A stretch of 64,000 nt of DNA. It comes from CAZCTO01 sp964501725. Lineage in GTDB: Bacteria > Bacillota > Clostridia > Saccharofermentanales > Saccharofermentanaceae. Of the stretch, positions 9,391-17,931 are shown piece after piece. Each line of letters opens with the position of its first letter. Positions within the stretch are counted from its first letter, which is position 1. The position numbers and the translations under genes were made by a program. The notes under the pieces were generated by a model. It had not been told where the DNA came from and did no database searches. It saw only the letters and a program-made list of their open reading frames with translations. The stretch covers positions 1 through 64,000 of the forward strand of contig CAZCTO010000007.1 in assembly GCA_964501725.1 (NCBI GenBank). The letters run 5' to 3'.

Positions 9391-11313
9391 ATGGAATTGA
9401 ATGATAATTTCTCCTCGAAAAAAAAGAAGGATCTCGTTGCGATTGCCGTTCATTTCGGATTAATGACCGAGACAAAAGCAAATGCAATGAGTAAACAGGA
9501 TCTTGTTGATTACTTCATCGAGCAAGACCGGAAAAGTCAGGCCAATCCAGCCGAAGTTGCAGTTGCGACACCTGACGAGACCCCCGAGCCGGAAATACTA
9601 TCGGTTGCTGCACCGGAGATATCCGCTCAGATCAGCGAGGGCAACCCCCCTGAGGAAGAGGTTATTGAGAAGACTTTGAAAAAAGCACGTTCGAAGCCGG
9701 CTGCTCCCGAAAAAACACGGAAGAAAAAAACAGTATCCACGGCCTCTGTTGAGTCGCCGGAAATTGAACACAACGAAGAGCAAAAAAACGATTCCTTGGA
9801 CTTGCCTGTCGCAGAAGAATATGAAGCGGCAGCAGAAACCGAATTTGAACCTTTTCCCATATTGGAAGAAAAAGCATCTTCGAAAACGAACAGCGATGCC
9901 GGAAAACCGCAAAGCAAATCCAGGAAATCATCAAAGAGCAAGCGTCGTTCAATTATTATAGAGCCCAAAAAGGACTCCTCATACCCCGAGGACACTTTCG
10001 ATGAAGAACTTGTCGTAGCGGAAACCGAAGAGCCCGCGAGTACGGAAGAAACCACCGAGGGCGGATCCCAGGGTAAACCGGAACACACAATCCGGACCAT
10101 GCGTCACAAGGAACCCGAAGCAGAAGTCATCACGGGTATCCTCGAAATTATGCAGGAGGGTTTCGGATTCATTCGGCGCGAGAATTACTTGCCCTCACCC
10201 AATGACATATTCCTTCACAGTAACTATATCCGACGTTTCGGGCTTCGCACGGGCGATGAAATTACCGGCCCGGTCCGCCCCAAAAAAGAATCGGATAAGT
10301 ATGCCCCTCTTCAGTACATCAAGGAAGTTAACGGCTTGCCTCCCGAAAAGATGCAACGCCGCCAGCATTTCGATAAACTGACGCCGATCTATCCGGATGA
10401 GAAATTCGTCCTCGAGACGCAGAAAACAGAGTTGTCCACCCGGATTATCGACCTGATCGCTCCGATCGGCAAGGGTCAGAGAGGCATGATCGTTTCACCA
10501 CCGAAGGCCGGTAAAACGATCCTCCTTCAGAAAATAGCCAACGCGATTTCGATCAATAATCCTGCCGCCAAATTAATCGTTCTTTTAATCGACGAACGCC
10601 CCGAAGAAGTGACGGATATGCAGCGTTCGATTAACGGCGAGGTCGTGTATTCCACATTTGACAAGAAGCCCGAGAATCATACCAAGATCGTCGAACTCGT
10701 TCTGGAGCGCGCCATGCGCCTTGTCGAGCTAGGGAAGGACGTAGTGATTCTCCTTGACTCGATGACACGTCTTTCCCGCGCGTATAACCTGACGATCAAC
10801 CCGACCGGAAGAACTCTTTCGGGAGGACTCGACCCGGGCGCTCTTTACGGACCGAAGCGCTTTTTCGGTGCGGCGAGAAATATCGAAGGCGGCGGCAGTC
10901 TGACGATTATCGCGACCTCTTTGATTGATACGGGATCCAGAATGGATGAAGTTATTTTCGAAGAATTCAAAGGCACGGGCAATATGGAGGTCTATTTGGA
11001 CCGCAAGCTCTCCGAAAAGCGCATATTCCCGGCAATCGACATCAATAAATCCGGCACCCGCCGCGAAGAACTATTACTGGGCGAGCATGAACTTGACGCC
11101 GTCTGGACGATCCGCAAGGCATTCAGCCAGCTTGACACCACGGCGGTGACCGAGATGATCATCAGCCTTCTTTTGAAGACGCAAACCAACCAGCAGTTTA
11201 CGCAGTCGGTGAATGTATCCTTTAACGATAAAGCGGTTTTCGAGGCGATGCGCGGCGCACGTCCCGCGGGCACCAGCACCACCACAAACGGCAGTTCAAA
11301 CGGCAAATATTAA
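9391..11313 (+). CDS. rho: transcription termination factor Rho
   Basis: Hexameric RNA-dependent ATPase that ends transcription. This copy (640 aa) is much longer than the 420-aa E. coli protein. Residues 1-48 are the Rho-N helix bundle. About 50-245 are a low-complexity insert rich in Glu, Lys, Pro, Ser and Ala. About 245-325 are the cold-shock-like RNA-binding domain (GFGFIRRE). The ATPase core follows with Walker A SPPKAGKT near 368, VLLIDERPEEV and VILLDSMTRL. A further Asn/Gly/Thr-rich tail ends the protein. The start follows GAGGTAACCC. Its TAA overlaps the stop codon of the converging DUF4180 gene. Confidence 0.97.
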   Translation: MELNDNFSSKKKKDLVAIAVHFGLMTETKANAMSKQDLVDYFIEQDRKSQANPAEVAVATPDETPEPEILSVAAPEISAQISEGNPPEEEVIEKTLKKARSKPAAPEKTRKKKTVSTASVESPEIEHNEEQKNDSLDLPVAEEYEAAAETEFEPFPILEEKASSKTNSDAGKPQSKSRKSSKSKRRSIIIEPKKDSSYPEDTFDEELVVAETEEPASTEETTEGGSQGKPEHTIRTMRHKEPEAEVITGILEIMQEGFGFIRRENYLPSPNDIFLHSNYIRRFGLRTGDEITGPVRPKKESDKYAPLQYIKEVNGLPPEKMQRRQHFDKLTPIYPDEKFVLETQKTELSTRIIDLIAPIGKGQRGMIVSPPKAGKTILLQKIANAISINNPAAKLIVLLIDERPEEVTDMQRSINGEVVYSTFDKKPENHTKIVELVLERAMRLVELGKDVVILLDSMTRLSRAYNLTINPTGRTLSGGLDPGALYGPKRFFGAARNIEGGGSLTIIATSLIDTGSRMDEVIFEEFKGTGNMEVYLDRKLSEKRIFPAIDINKSGTRREELLLGEHELDAVWTIRKAFSQLDTTAVTEMIISLLLKTQTNQQFTQSVNVSFNDKAVFEAMRGARPAGTSTTTNGSSNGKY

Positions 11314-11678
11314 CTCAGACTGTGAAGCTTGCGGGCGGCGGATTCTTCGTCCGGAAGGAAAATGATCTGGTTCCCTTGATTGCTCTCCCGGATGAAGTCC
11401 CGGAGGCTATTCCCGGGGTATCCGGAAAAATCCCCGACGATCGCAAGCTTCACCTGGTAATTGGAATACTTCTGAAGAATGTCTCCGGCAAGACGCGTCT
11501 TTAAGTCATAAAAGTCGCTGCAAAAAGCCGCGGCGGGCAGAATCATCTTACCGCAATTATGCATATAGCGGATGGTTGCCATGAGATCCAGCGCATCCTG
11601 AACATCAGAAATGAGTACTTCACTGCTCTCAATCACGGCGAGTTCGGATGACCCCTGAACCAGAATTCTGACTTCCAT
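11310..11678 (-). CDS. DUF4180 family protein
   Basis: A 122-aa soluble protein matching what I know of DUF4180: an N-terminal strand region, then LISDVQDALDLMATIRY, then LAGDILQKYSNYQVKLAIVG, and a C-terminal SLRDFIRESNQGN region. The function of the family is unknown. The start at 11678 follows GAGGG; a longer frame starting at 11705 lacks a ribosome site. It converges on rho, and the two stop codons share the palindrome TTAA at 11310-11313, so there is no room for a terminator between them. Confidence 0.85.
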   Translation of the reverse strand: MEVRILVQGSSELAVIESSEVLISDVQDALDLMATIRYMHNCGKMILPAAAFCSDFYDLKTRLAGDILQKYSNYQVKLAIVGDFSGYPGNSLRDFIRESNQGNQIIFLPDEESAARKLHSLS

Positions 11679-11785
11679 ATATTTTCCCTCGAAAATCGTT
11701 TTCACTCATTATAACGTCCGGGGAAATAATTGGCGAGTCTTCATGAAATTGCGATAGATACCATACTACGGCATCCCTTTTCCCG

Positions 11786-11814
11786 TTGACACTTTAGGAC
11801 CTGTGTAGTAACAT
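11786..11814 (+). promoter_or_regulatory. candidate sigma-A promoter of rpmE
   Basis: A perfect TTGACA, 17 bases, then TAACAT, leaving a leader of about 85 bases before rpmE. Consensus match only. Confidence 0.55.
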
Positions 11815-11905
11815 ACTGTTTGCACAAATGAATCCGGTCCGGCATACGTATCATCGCGTAAGAAGCACAAGGGTACGCGCCGGGTCTTTGATGAGAGGAA
11901 GAATT

Positions 11906-12106
11906 ATGAAGGATGCAATTCACCCGAAGACGCAGAAGGTAACCGTGAAGTGTGCCTGCGGAGAAACGTTTGAGGCAACATCTACGAAGACAGCTCTTCA
12001 TGTAGACATTTGCTCGAAGTGTCACCCGTTTTACACCGGCAAGCAGAAATTGGTTGATACCGGCGGACGCGTCGATAAGTTCAGAAAAAGAATGGAACAG
12101 AAGTAA
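11906..12106 (+). CDS. rpmE: 50S ribosomal protein L31, zinc-binding form
   Basis: Ribosomal protein bL31 (66 aa), located at the bridge between the subunits. It has the CXC and CSKC cysteines of the zinc-containing (C+) type, so this is the primary form and not the zinc-free YtiA type made under zinc starvation. The motif HPFYTGKQKLVDTGGRVDKF is diagnostic. The open frame extends 26 codons upstream, but MKDAIHPKTQ after GAGAGGA is the proper start. It begins the conserved rpmE-yqhQ-prmC-prfA gene order, with a terminator directly after it. Confidence 0.96.
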   Translation: MKDAIHPKTQKVTVKCACGETFEATSTKTALHVDICSKCHPFYTGKQKLVDTGGRVDKFRKRMEQK

Positions 12107-12130
12107 TCCGATATTTTCGGAAATGATGAG

Positions 12131-12156
12131 AGAGACGGGGAACCGCCTCTTTTTCT
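12131..12156 (+). terminator. intrinsic terminator after rpmE
   Basis: Stem AGAGACGG/CCGCCTCT with one A-C mismatch and a GGAA tetraloop, followed by TTTTCTTT. It should end most rpmE transcripts before yqhQ. Confidence 0.8.
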
Positions 12157-12220
12157 TTATTTTTAAGATTTATCTGTTAGAATAACTATTAGTGTTTGCT
12201 TCAAAAAGAGGAGATCATAT

Positions 12221-13459
12221 ATGACAGAAGATAAATCAAGCGGGGAAAATAAAACGCCGGTTCAAAAAGAATCCGGTTCCGTTGACTTTGGTACATGTGC
12301 GGCGGGCAACAAGAAGACAACCATCGGCGGACAGGCTTTGATAGAGGGACTGATGATGTACGGCCCGAGGCGAATCGCCATGGCGATTCGTAAGGCCGAC
12401 GGCTCCATTTATGTCGAAGAAATCACACAAGGTCGAAAAATAGTATTCTTCGATCGTGTTCCGTTTATCCGCGGTTGCATTAAGTTTTTTCGCCAAATTG
12501 TTACCGGAACGGGTGCGCTGATGAAGTCCGCTGAGATATCTGAGTCGGAGGAGCCCGGTAAAGAGGCAAAGCCGGTTCCGTCTGACGTCCCGGAAGCCGG
12601 TCAAATCGTCACGGAAGCTTCCGCTCACTCAGAGATCGGGTCAGTTGCTGATGCATCCGACAAAGCCCTCTCCGCGGAGGATACCGACATGTCTCAAATG
12701 GCGGATGAAGCCAGAAGCGCGGCTGCTCCGGCTCCCGCTGAAGCAAAGGCGGGAGAACCGAAGAGCCGTCTGGATATTTTTATTGAAAGCCATATGAATA
12801 TTATGATTGTATTCTCGGCGATCTTGGGCATATTATTCAGCGTTGCCCTTTTTATCCTGCTCCCGCAGTTGATCGTTGATTTGGTTCGAGGACTTTTTTC
12901 AGCGGATAAGACATCTTCAACGGGGGCGAGTATTCTTTTTAATCTTGCCGAGGGTGTTCTGCGCATTACGATATTGATTGCGTACATGATGTTAGTATCC
13001 CGGATTAAGGAAATTGCCAGGGTATGGATGTACCATGGTGCTGAGCATAAAACGATTGCCTGCTACGAAGCAGGTGATCCGTTGACGGTCGAAAACGTTC
13101 GCAAATACCCAAAGACGCATCCCCGATGCGGAACCGCTTTTCTGTTAATCGTTGTTGTCGTATCGATTCTGATTTTCAGTATAGCGGGCGTTTTTATCGC
13201 TAAAATCGTAGGCGGTAATATTTGGTGGATCAATTCCCTGATCCGTCTGGCCTTGGTTCCCCTGGTGGGCGGCATCGCATATGAGATTCTTCGATTCACC
13301 GGAAGGCATGATAAGTCGCCCGTTGCCCGATTCATCATGAAGCCGGGCATGTGGCTTCAGCGTTATACAACACGTGAACCGGACGACAGCATGCTTGAAG
13401 TATCCATCGCCGCAATGTCAGCCGTATTACCCGAGCACGAGGGTGAGGATACCTGGTGA
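12221..13459 (+). CDS. yqhQ: DUF1385 (YqhQ-like) membrane protein
   Basis: Membrane protein of the DUF1385/YqhQ family, 412 aa, of unknown activity but nearly always beside prmC/prfA in Firmicutes. Residues about 28-105 hold the first conserved block (GGQALIEGLMMYGPRR). Residues about 108-185 are an acidic low-complexity insert. Then come four or five membrane helices with the family motif MYHGAEHKTIACYEAG near 275, whose His/Glu residues look like metal ligands, and THPRCGTAF. The start follows GAGGAGATC. The stop overlaps the prmC GTG by four bases (GTGA), implying translational coupling. Confidence 0.92.
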   Translation: MTEDKSSGENKTPVQKESGSVDFGTCAAGNKKTTIGGQALIEGLMMYGPRRIAMAIRKADGSIYVEEITQGRKIVFFDRVPFIRGCIKFFRQIVTGTGALMKSAEISESEEPGKEAKPVPSDVPEAGQIVTEASAHSEIGSVADASDKALSAEDTDMSQMADEARSAAAPAPAEAKAGEPKSRLDIFIESHMNIMIVFSAILGILFSVALFILLPQLIVDLVRGLFSADKTSSTGASILFNLAEGVLRITILIAYMMLVSRIKEIARVWMYHGAEHKTIACYEAGDPLTVENVRKYPKTHPRCGTAFLLIVVVVSILIFSIAGVFIAKIVGGNIWWINSLIRLALVPLVGGIAYEILRFTGRHDKSPVARFIMKPGMWLQRYTTREPDDSMLEVSIAAMSAVLPEHEGEDTW

Positions 13460-14424
13460 AGTGGTCTGATTTTTTAAACGAAAAGCAGAACCTTCTTGCC
13501 GAAGCCGGTATAGAAGATCCGTTGTCCGAACTTCGCGAGATATTTACGGGAGTTACCGGCAGAAGTAAGCCGGTGATGTTTTTAAATCAAAGCGATGAAT
13601 ATGAAGAATTATTTCAGGCATCGATACGGACGAAAATCGAAGATACGATTTCCCGGAGATGTGCCCGTGAACCGCTTGCGTATATTTTGGGAGAGGCGTT
13701 TTTCTATCGGGATTCGTTCCGGGTGGGACCGGGCGTTCTGATTCCCAGACAGGACACGGAAATTCTGGTCGGCGCGGCTTTATATGCGCTCGGCGTTGAT
13801 ATGAGTTTCCTCTGCGGAAAATATGAGGACTTATCCGGACTTGCGATTCCGGAACGGAACGATCAGATCCGCATTATGGATCTTTGTGCGGGTTCCGGAT
13901 GTATCGGTATTTCAATTGCCAATGTCCTCAGTAATTACCTTGTAAACTATCGGCTTCTGATGACCGAGTATTCGGAAGAAGCGGCGTTTTTCGCGCGTCA
14001 GAATATTGAGGCGGCGCGGGAACCGGACCGGATCCGATTGATATTGTGCGACCTTTTTCCGGAGGAAGAGCAAATTAATAACTGGTTTGACGGAAAAAAG
14101 GCCGATTTGATCGTTGCGAATCCGCCGTATATTGCCGATAATGAAATGAAGGAACTGATGCCCGAAGTCGGTGTTTTTGAGCCGGAAACAGCCTTGTCCG
14201 GCGGGCAGGACGGACTGCACTTCTACCGGAGGATTCTGGATAGGGCGAGTAAATACCTTCTGCCGGGCGGGATCCTTGCGGTTGAACACGGGTTTTCGCA
14301 AAAAGAATCAGTCGGGAAACTTTTTTCGAATCATGGGTTTGAGAATGTTATCTGCCTTACCGATTTTGGCGGATGCGACCGTGTGACGATCGGACGACTC
14401 GGAACGAATGGTTCCGGATACTGA
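13456..14424 (+). CDS. prmC: release factor glutamine methyltransferase PrmC
   Basis: Transfers a methyl group from S-adenosylmethionine to the glutamine of the GGQ motif of peptide chain release factors. The 322-aa protein has the N-terminal helical substrate-binding domain, the SAM motif DLCAGSGCIGI near residue 138, and the catalytic NPPY motif (VANPPYIADNE) near 217. It starts with GTG inside the end of yqhQ. In most relatives prfA, its substrate, is adjacent; here prfA lies 3.5 kb downstream, after three plus-strand genes and a two-gene reverse module. Confidence 0.95.
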   Translation: MKWSDFLNEKQNLLAEAGIEDPLSELREIFTGVTGRSKPVMFLNQSDEYEELFQASIRTKIEDTISRRCAREPLAYILGEAFFYRDSFRVGPGVLIPRQDTEILVGAALYALGVDMSFLCGKYEDLSGLAIPERNDQIRIMDLCAGSGCIGISIANVLSNYLVNYRLLMTEYSEEAAFFARQNIEAAREPDRIRLILCDLFPEEEQINNWFDGKKADLIVANPPYIADNEMKELMPEVGVFEPETALSGGQDGLHFYRRILDRASKYLLPGGILAVEHGFSQKESVGKLFSNHGFENVICLTDFGGCDRVTIGRLGTNGSGY

Positions 14425-14456
14425 ATATTATTAGGATAGTATTTTCGGAGGAGCCA

Positions 14457-14678
14457 ATGGGAAAAGAATATTTCTTATATCCATTTCAGGCCGGACAGGA
14501 AGTTATTCTGCAAAAAGCGCACCCCTGTGGCGGAACCAAGTGGAAGCTTCTGCGGGTGTCCGGGGATGTGACACTGGAGTGCCTTACATGCGGCCGTAAA
14601 ATGATTCTGACGCGAAGCGCGCTGGAAAAGGCCTGTAAACGCATCGAACCGGCTCAAGACAGAAACGACAAGTTATGA
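14457..14678 (+). CDS. DUF951 small zinc-finger-like protein
   Basis: A 73-aa protein of the DUF951 family (YyzM-like), conserved in Firmicutes with no known function. It has the family pattern: an aromatic N-terminus, HPCGGTKW, and LECLTCGRKMILTRSALEKA, with Cys residues in a CG...CXXCG arrangement suitable for metal binding and a C-terminal helix. The start follows CGGAGGAG, 32 bases after prmC, so it is probably in the same operon. Confidence 0.85.
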   Translation: MGKEYFLYPFQAGQEVILQKAHPCGGTKWKLLRVSGDVTLECLTCGRKMILTRSALEKACKRIEPAQDRNDKL

Positions 14679-14717
14679 TATCATTTTCTTTTAAAGGCCT
14701 TCAACAGGAGGTATTTT

Positions 14718-15362
14718 ATGTCCAAAAGTGATTCCCCGGAAATACGCAACATTAAATCCCCGCGCAAGCAACGGGGCGTTTCCCCTGAGTCTCTCGAAGG
14801 TCTGAGAGAGTGGTTGATTGATATGCCGGGATCGGATCTTACCGAGTGGGAAAGACTCCCTGATATCGGGTTGTACATGGACCAGATATTGACGTTTATG
14901 GACCGTCAACTCGCGTTTTATCGCAGAGACGCCGGGGATAAGATTCTTACCCAGCCGATGATTAATAACTATACCAAGGACGGCCTTCTTCCCCGGGCGA
15001 CGGATAAGAAATACTCCCAGGGTCACCTTGCCCTCATATCCATTCTTTGCTCACTGAAGCCGGTTCTTTCCATCTCAGATTTGTCGGTTCTTTTGGAAAA
15101 CGCGCAGATCGGGAGCGACGAAGAGAAACTTTACCGTTATTTTTTAAGCGTTCAGCAGGAAGCGATCAATAAAAGCCGCAATGAGATCCTTCCCGATATT
15201 GATGCCATGATCGGAAAAAAGTTCGTTACGGCTGAGCAAAAAGATGCCGATCGACGAGAAATGGCACTGACCGCACTTCGCCTTTCGGTTGACGCAAGAG
15301 TCCGCGTCATGCTGACCCAGAAAATCCTGGATTTGCTCGATCCGACACCGGAATCAAAATAG
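14718..15362 (+). CDS. DUF1836 putative transcriptional regulator
   Basis: A 214-aa protein with the DUF1836 domain, a MerR-like winged helix. The helix-turn-helix is visible in LTQPMINNYTKDGLLPR (about residues 75-92), followed by KKYSQGHLALISILCSLK and a helical C-terminal half. It probably binds DNA; its targets are unknown. The start follows CAGGAGG. A second, divergent DUF1836 protein lies at 55620-56177 in this window. It is 39 bases after the DUF951 gene, in the same direction. Confidence 0.86.
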   Translation: MSKSDSPEIRNIKSPRKQRGVSPESLEGLREWLIDMPGSDLTEWERLPDIGLYMDQILTFMDRQLAFYRRDAGDKILTQPMINNYTKDGLLPRATDKKYSQGHLALISILCSLKPVLSISDLSVLLENAQIGSDEEKLYRYFLSVQQEAINKSRNEILPDIDAMIGKKFVTAEQKDADRREMALTALRLSVDARVRVMLTQKILDLLDPTPESK

Positions 15363-15387
15363 ACCGTTACTCTTCGGGAGGCTTCCG

Positions 15388-15939
15388 ATGGAAACTAAAA
15401 ATCATACGACTCAGCCGCTTGAGACAGAGCGTCTATTGCTGAAACCCCTGCGGAAAGAATACGCGGCGGAGGCTTATGCCGCATGGACCACCGATCCGGA
15501 CGTCGCAAGGTACGTAAGGTGGTGTCCTCATGGATCGGTCGAAGAAACCATTACCTGGCTTGCCGATTCAGAAAGTAAAATAGACAGTCCGGATCATTTC
15601 GATTGGGGAATTTTTCTTCGGGACTCCGGCGCGCTGATCGGTTCCATCGGCGCGTTCAAAGAAGCCGATGAGCAAGGTATCGACCGTTACGAACTGGGTT
15701 ATTGCATCGCCAAAAAGCATTGGGGCCGGGGGATTACCAGCGAGGCCTTGCAGCGAGTTTTCACTTATTTGAGGGACGATATCGGAATTCGCCATTTCTT
15801 CTGCTGTCACGATGTCAGTAATCCCGCATCCGGAGCGGTCATGCGAAAGATAGGATTTATTCCTTACGGAACCGGAAAAGCCCGCGGGTTTGACGGCATG
15901 AAGGAACTGGATATGATCAAGTACAAATTGGATTTGTGA
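15388..15939 (+). CDS. GNAT acetyltransferase, RimJ/RimL type
   Basis: A 183-aa acetyl-CoA-dependent N-acetyltransferase. It begins with the RimJ/RimL-type LETERLLLKPL strand and contains the acetyl-CoA loop region KKHWGRGITSEAL near residue 110, then NPASGAVMRKIGF, the usual last helix-strand of the family. The substrate is unknown. Family members acetylate ribosomal protein N-termini, amino acids or antibiotics. It is the last gene before a bidirectional terminator, 25 bases downstream of DUF1836. Confidence 0.9.
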   Translation: METKNHTTQPLETERLLLKPLRKEYAAEAYAAWTTDPDVARYVRWCPHGSVEETITWLADSESKIDSPDHFDWGIFLRDSGALIGSIGAFKEADEQGIDRYELGYCIAKKHWGRGITSEALQRVFTYLRDDIGIRHFFCCHDVSNPASGAVMRKIGFIPYGTGKARGFDGMKELDMIKYKLDL

Positions 15940-15984
15940 TCTTAGCGAAAAGGCAGCACATAATCGATCGGCTCGTCAAATGAA

Positions 15985-16020
15985 AAAGAGGCTCGAAATC
16001 CGAAGGTTTCGAGCCTCTTT
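15985..16020. terminator. bidirectional intrinsic terminator
   Basis: A perfect 14-bp stem, AAAGAGGCTCGAAA with its complement, around the loop TCCGAAGG. A-tracts on one side and T-tracts on the other let it serve both the acetyltransferase gene (plus) and the GGGtGRT gene (minus), which converge here. Confidence 0.92.
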
Positions 16021-16044
16021 GAATCTTGAATATAACGATTAATA

Positions 16045-17040
16045 TCAGCCGGCTTCTTCAATGGCAACAGCAACCGCAACGGTCGCGCCGACCATGGGGT
16101 TATTGCCCATTCCCAGAAAGCCCATCATCTCAACGTGCGCAGGCACGGAAGAAGATCCCGCAAACTGTGCGTCGGAGTGCATGCGGCCCATGGTATCGGT
16201 CATGCCGTAAGAGGCAGGGCCGGCGCCCATGTTGTCCGGGTGAAGGGTACGTCCGGTTCCGCCGCCCGAAGCAACGGAGAAATACTTCTTGCCGAGCTCG
16301 ACGCACTCTTTCTTATAGGTGCCGGCAACCGGATGCTGAAATCTTGTGGGATTGGTAGAGTTTCCGGTGATGGAAACATCGACGCCTTCCATGTGCATGA
16401 TCGCGACGCCTTCACGAACGTCATCCGCACCGTAGCAACGGACCTTGGCGCGATCTCCGTCGGAGTACGCGGTCTCTTTTACGACGGATACTTTACCTGT
16501 TGCGTAATCAAATTTTGTCTGGACATAAGTGAAGCCGTTGATTCTCGAAATGATAAAAGCGGCATCCTTGCCCAGGCCGTTCAGGATAACGCGAAGAGGC
16601 TCTGTTCTGACTTTTCCGGCGGAAAGAGCGATCTTGATCGCGCCCTCGGCGGCCGCGAAAGACTCGTGACCGGCCAGGAAAGCAAAACACTTGGTTTCTT
16701 CGCGAAGAAGCATGGCGGCAAGATTGCCGTGACCGATGCCGACCTTGCGGTCGTCCGCTACGGATCCGGGAATGCAGAATGCCTGAAGACCGATGCCGAT
16801 CGCTTCGGCAGCAGCAGCGGCTTTCTTAGCGCCTTTTTTAATGGCGATGGCGGCTCCGACGACATATGCCCAACCGGCGTTTTCGAATGCGATCGGCTGA
16901 GTTTCTTTGCAAATAGTGTAAGGGTCTATTCCTTTTGCATCGCAGATTGCTTTAGCGTCCTCGACGGAAGCGATGCCATACGCGGAAAGAACCGCATTGA
17001 TCTGTGGAATTCTTCTTTCATAACTTTCAAAAAGTGCCAT
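16045..17040 (-). CDS. GGGtGRT protein
   Basis: A 331-aa soluble protein of the family named after its motif, here ASGGGTGRTLHP near residue 264. Other conserved stretches are the glycine/alanine-rich region around GIGLQAFCIPGSVADDRKVG, the FLAGHESFAAAEGAIKIAL helix and the tail GFLGMGNNPMVGATVAVA. The family occurs in anaerobes, almost always next to a NifU-like gene, and has no established function. The start follows AAGGAG. It is cotranscribed with the NifU-like gene, 23 bases downstream of it. Confidence 0.9.
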   Translation of the reverse strand: MALFESYERRIPQINAVLSAYGIASVEDAKAICDAKGIDPYTICKETQPIAFENAGWAYVVGAAIAIKKGAKKAAAAAEAIGIGLQAFCIPGSVADDRKVGIGHGNLAAMLLREETKCFAFLAGHESFAAAEGAIKIALSAGKVRTEPLRVILNGLGKDAAFIISRINGFTYVQTKFDYATGKVSVVKETAYSDGDRAKVRCYGADDVREGVAIMHMEGVDVSITGNSTNPTRFQHPVAGTYKKECVELGKKYFSVASGGGTGRTLHPDNMGAGPASYGMTDTMGRMHSDAQFAGSSSVPAHVEMMGFLGMGNNPMVGATVAVAVAIEEAG

Positions 17041-17063
17041 GATGTAATTCTCCTTCCGCGTAC

Positions 17064-17756
17064 TTACTCGTGTCTCGGGTCAATGTAACGTGCCGCGTCC
17101 GCGAAACGACCATAGGTCCCGAGATTCTTCTGATATGCTTCGTTGGCGTCGCCGCCTTTTTTGATCTGTTCGAGCATCGGACCGACTTTCAGGAACTGAT
17201 ATCCCGTGATCTGGTCATCCTTATCCAGAGCCAGCTTAACGATATAACCTTCAGTCAGTTCGAGGTAACGCGGACCCTTTTCGAGTGTCGAAAAGATGGT
17301 TCCGACCTGGGATCTGAGTCCCTTTCCCAGATCCTCGAGTGATGCGCCGATGGCCAGACCGCCTTCCGAAAAAGCGGACTGGGAGCGACCGTAAACGATC
17401 TGCAGGAAAAGCTCTCTCATCGCTGTATTAATCGCGTCACAGACGAGATCTGTATTCAAGGCTTCAAGAATTGTTTTCCCGACAAGTATTTCGCCGGCCA
17501 TAGCGGCGGAGTGTGTCATTCCGGTACAGCCGATGGTCTCGACGAGGGCTTCCTGAATGATGCCGTCCTTAATATTCAAAGATAATTTGCATGCACCCTG
17601 TTGCGGTGCGCACCAGCCCACCCCGTGCGTAAATCCGGAAACATCTTTGATCTCTCGTACCTGAACCCATTTTCCCTCTTCGGGAATCGGAGCTGCCCCG
17701 TGATTGGGACCCTTTGCGATACAGGTCATGTGTTCAACTTCGTGTGTCTTCAGCAT
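17064..17756 (-). CDS. NifU-like iron-sulfur scaffold protein paired with GGGtGRT
   Basis: A 230-aa protein related to the NifU/IscU scaffold fold, of the type always found with GGGtGRT proteins. Candidate cluster-ligand cysteines are in GWCAPQQGACKL (about residues 46-57) and in VETIGCTGMTHSAAMAGEIL (about 73-92). The rest is a helical domain and a C-terminal extension without a classical NifU C-terminal domain. The start at 17756 follows AAAGGGG; an upstream ATG lacks a ribosome site. The pair is probably a small iron-sulfur related complex, but its job is not known. Confidence 0.85.
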   Translation of the reverse strand: MLKTHEVEHMTCIAKGPNHGAAPIPEEGKWVQVREIKDVSGFTHGVGWCAPQQGACKLSLNIKDGIIQEALVETIGCTGMTHSAAMAGEILVGKTILEALNTDLVCDAINTAMRELFLQIVYGRSQSAFSEGGLAIGASLEDLGKGLRSQVGTIFSTLEKGPRYLELTEGYIVKLALDKDDQITGYQFLKVGPMLEQIKKGGDANEAYQKNLGTYGRFADAARYIDPRHE

Positions 17757-17788
17757 GGTTGTAACCCCTTTCAAGTAAAAATCAATAC

Positions 17789-17837
17789 GGCGACGCTTGT
17801 CGCCTGCATTATAATATTTATACCAGCGTTCATTATA
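17789..17837 (-). promoter_or_regulatory. extended -10 promoter and leader hairpin of the NifU-like/GGGtGRT operon
   Basis: On the minus strand TGCTATAAT (17832-17840) is an extended -10 element. Downstream, GGCGAC-AAGC-GTCGCC (17804-17789) is a perfect 6-bp hairpin in the leader, followed by a loose T-rich stretch 30 bases before the ribosome site. The hairpin could influence expression; no known riboswitch is recognised. Confidence 0.4.
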
Positions 17838-17931
17838 GCAAATGATCGCGGATTATCTACATACAAAAATGCCAATATTGCATAAATCGTGTATTATAGT
17901 AGCACTTACCAACGAATGAGAAGAGGAACCA

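Noticed and set aside
16135..17088. A 317-codon plus-strand frame opposite the GGGtGRT gene
   Set aside because: The GGGtGRT and NifU-like genes are clear family members with ribosome sites; the opposite frame has neither.
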